Assembly: GCF_010093535.1 (NCBI RefSeq)
Contig: NW_022985184.1
Location: 198,844-228,156 of the forward strand
DNA from: Lindgomyces ingoldianus
Lineage: Eukaryota > Ascomycota > Dothideomycetes > Pleosporales > Lindgomycetaceae
Direction: 5' to 3'
Length of the DNA: 29,313 nucleotides
The stretch's first letter is position 1; each line of letters opens with the position of its first letter. Shown piece by piece: positions 29,042-29,313 of the stretch. Under the pieces are notes generated by a model. It had not been told where the DNA came from and did not search any database. It saw only the letters and a program-made list of their open reading frames with translations. The position numbers were made by a program, and so were the translations under genes.

Positions 29042-29313
29042 TATATAAAAATTAATTAAACACTTAGCTAAATAAATATTAGCTTTAAAAGCTAGACACT
29101 AAAAAAAATAATTAGTACTATATAAATTTAAAACTTAATTAGTTTAGTTATATACTATATTTTAAAAACTTTAACACTATTTTTACTATTACTAGTAAAT
29201 ACTAACTAACTTAAGGCATACTTTAATAATATTTTAAATATTATTATATATAAAAATAAAACTACTATTTTTATTATATAAAAATAAAACTACTATTTTT
29301 ATTATATAAAAAT
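29042..29313. repeat. AT-rich window end with a 28-bp tandem repeat
   Basis: From about 29240 a 28-base unit (ATTATATAAAAATAAAACTA plus CTATTTTT) is repeated two and a half times up to the window edge and may continue beyond. The rest is AT-rich without features. Confidence 0.75.

Overview
The window looks like nuclear DNA of a filamentous ascomycete (Pezizomycotina). Genes carry short introns of about 45-76 bases with GT..AG ends and CTRAY-like branch sites. The gene families are typical of these fungi: a kinase-TPR protein, a kinase/pseudokinase protein and a CorA-like membrane protein. Gene islands alternate with very AT-rich, stop-riddled transposon sequence of the kind left by repeat-induced point mutation (RIP).

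Layout. 1-100 is a 10-bp minisatellite. About 131-3343 is a decayed DNA transposon with inverted ends of about 200 bp and a Tc1/mariner-type (DDE_3) transposase relic on the minus strand. 3471-3734 is a 5'-truncated solo LTR. Gene island 1 (about 4.2-14.1 kb) holds a secreted protein gene (4982-6527, -), a TPR relic, a Fot1/pogo transposase relic (7329-8125, -), a kinase + pseudokinase gene (8473-11315, -), a possible small spliced gene (11417-11669, -) and a divergent CorA-like gene (about 11955-13986, +). A second mobile block (14.1-18.7 kb) contains a complete LTR element (14899-18518, target duplication ATAAA). Its 5' LTR was invaded by a reverse solo LTR of the same family (duplication CCTTT), and its interior by a 1.1-kb fold-back MITE. 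Gene island 2 (18.7-23.75 kb) holds a four-exon kinase-TPR gene (19075-22369, +), then a relic of a thioester-reductase domain from a PKS/NRPS-type enzyme and an unrecognised decayed frame. The last 5.5 kb is mobile wreckage: a solo LTR (23996-24285, duplication AGAAA), a 418-bp TRIM-like element with 77-bp LTRs (25495-25912, duplication CTTTT), a short GC-rich solo LTR (26564-26767, duplication GTAAC) and a Fot1/pogo transposase relic with its 3' terminal repeat (about 28.2-29.04 kb).

How it fits together. The two kinase genes and the CorA-like gene belong to expanded, fast-turnover fungal families. Similar architectures are often discussed with self/non-self recognition, but the sequence alone does not prove that role. 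The TPR and reductase relics show that genes as well as transposons decay here.

The most unusual signal is the mutation context in the AT-rich blocks. C before a purine survives after A or G (ACA, GCA, RCGY) but is almost gone after a pyrimidine (TCA, CCA and complements TGA, TGG). That points to a YCR-to-YTR mutator rather than plain CpA RIP.

Limits: no database search was possible. Family calls rest on recognised motifs. Splice models were built by hand and checked by frame continuity.
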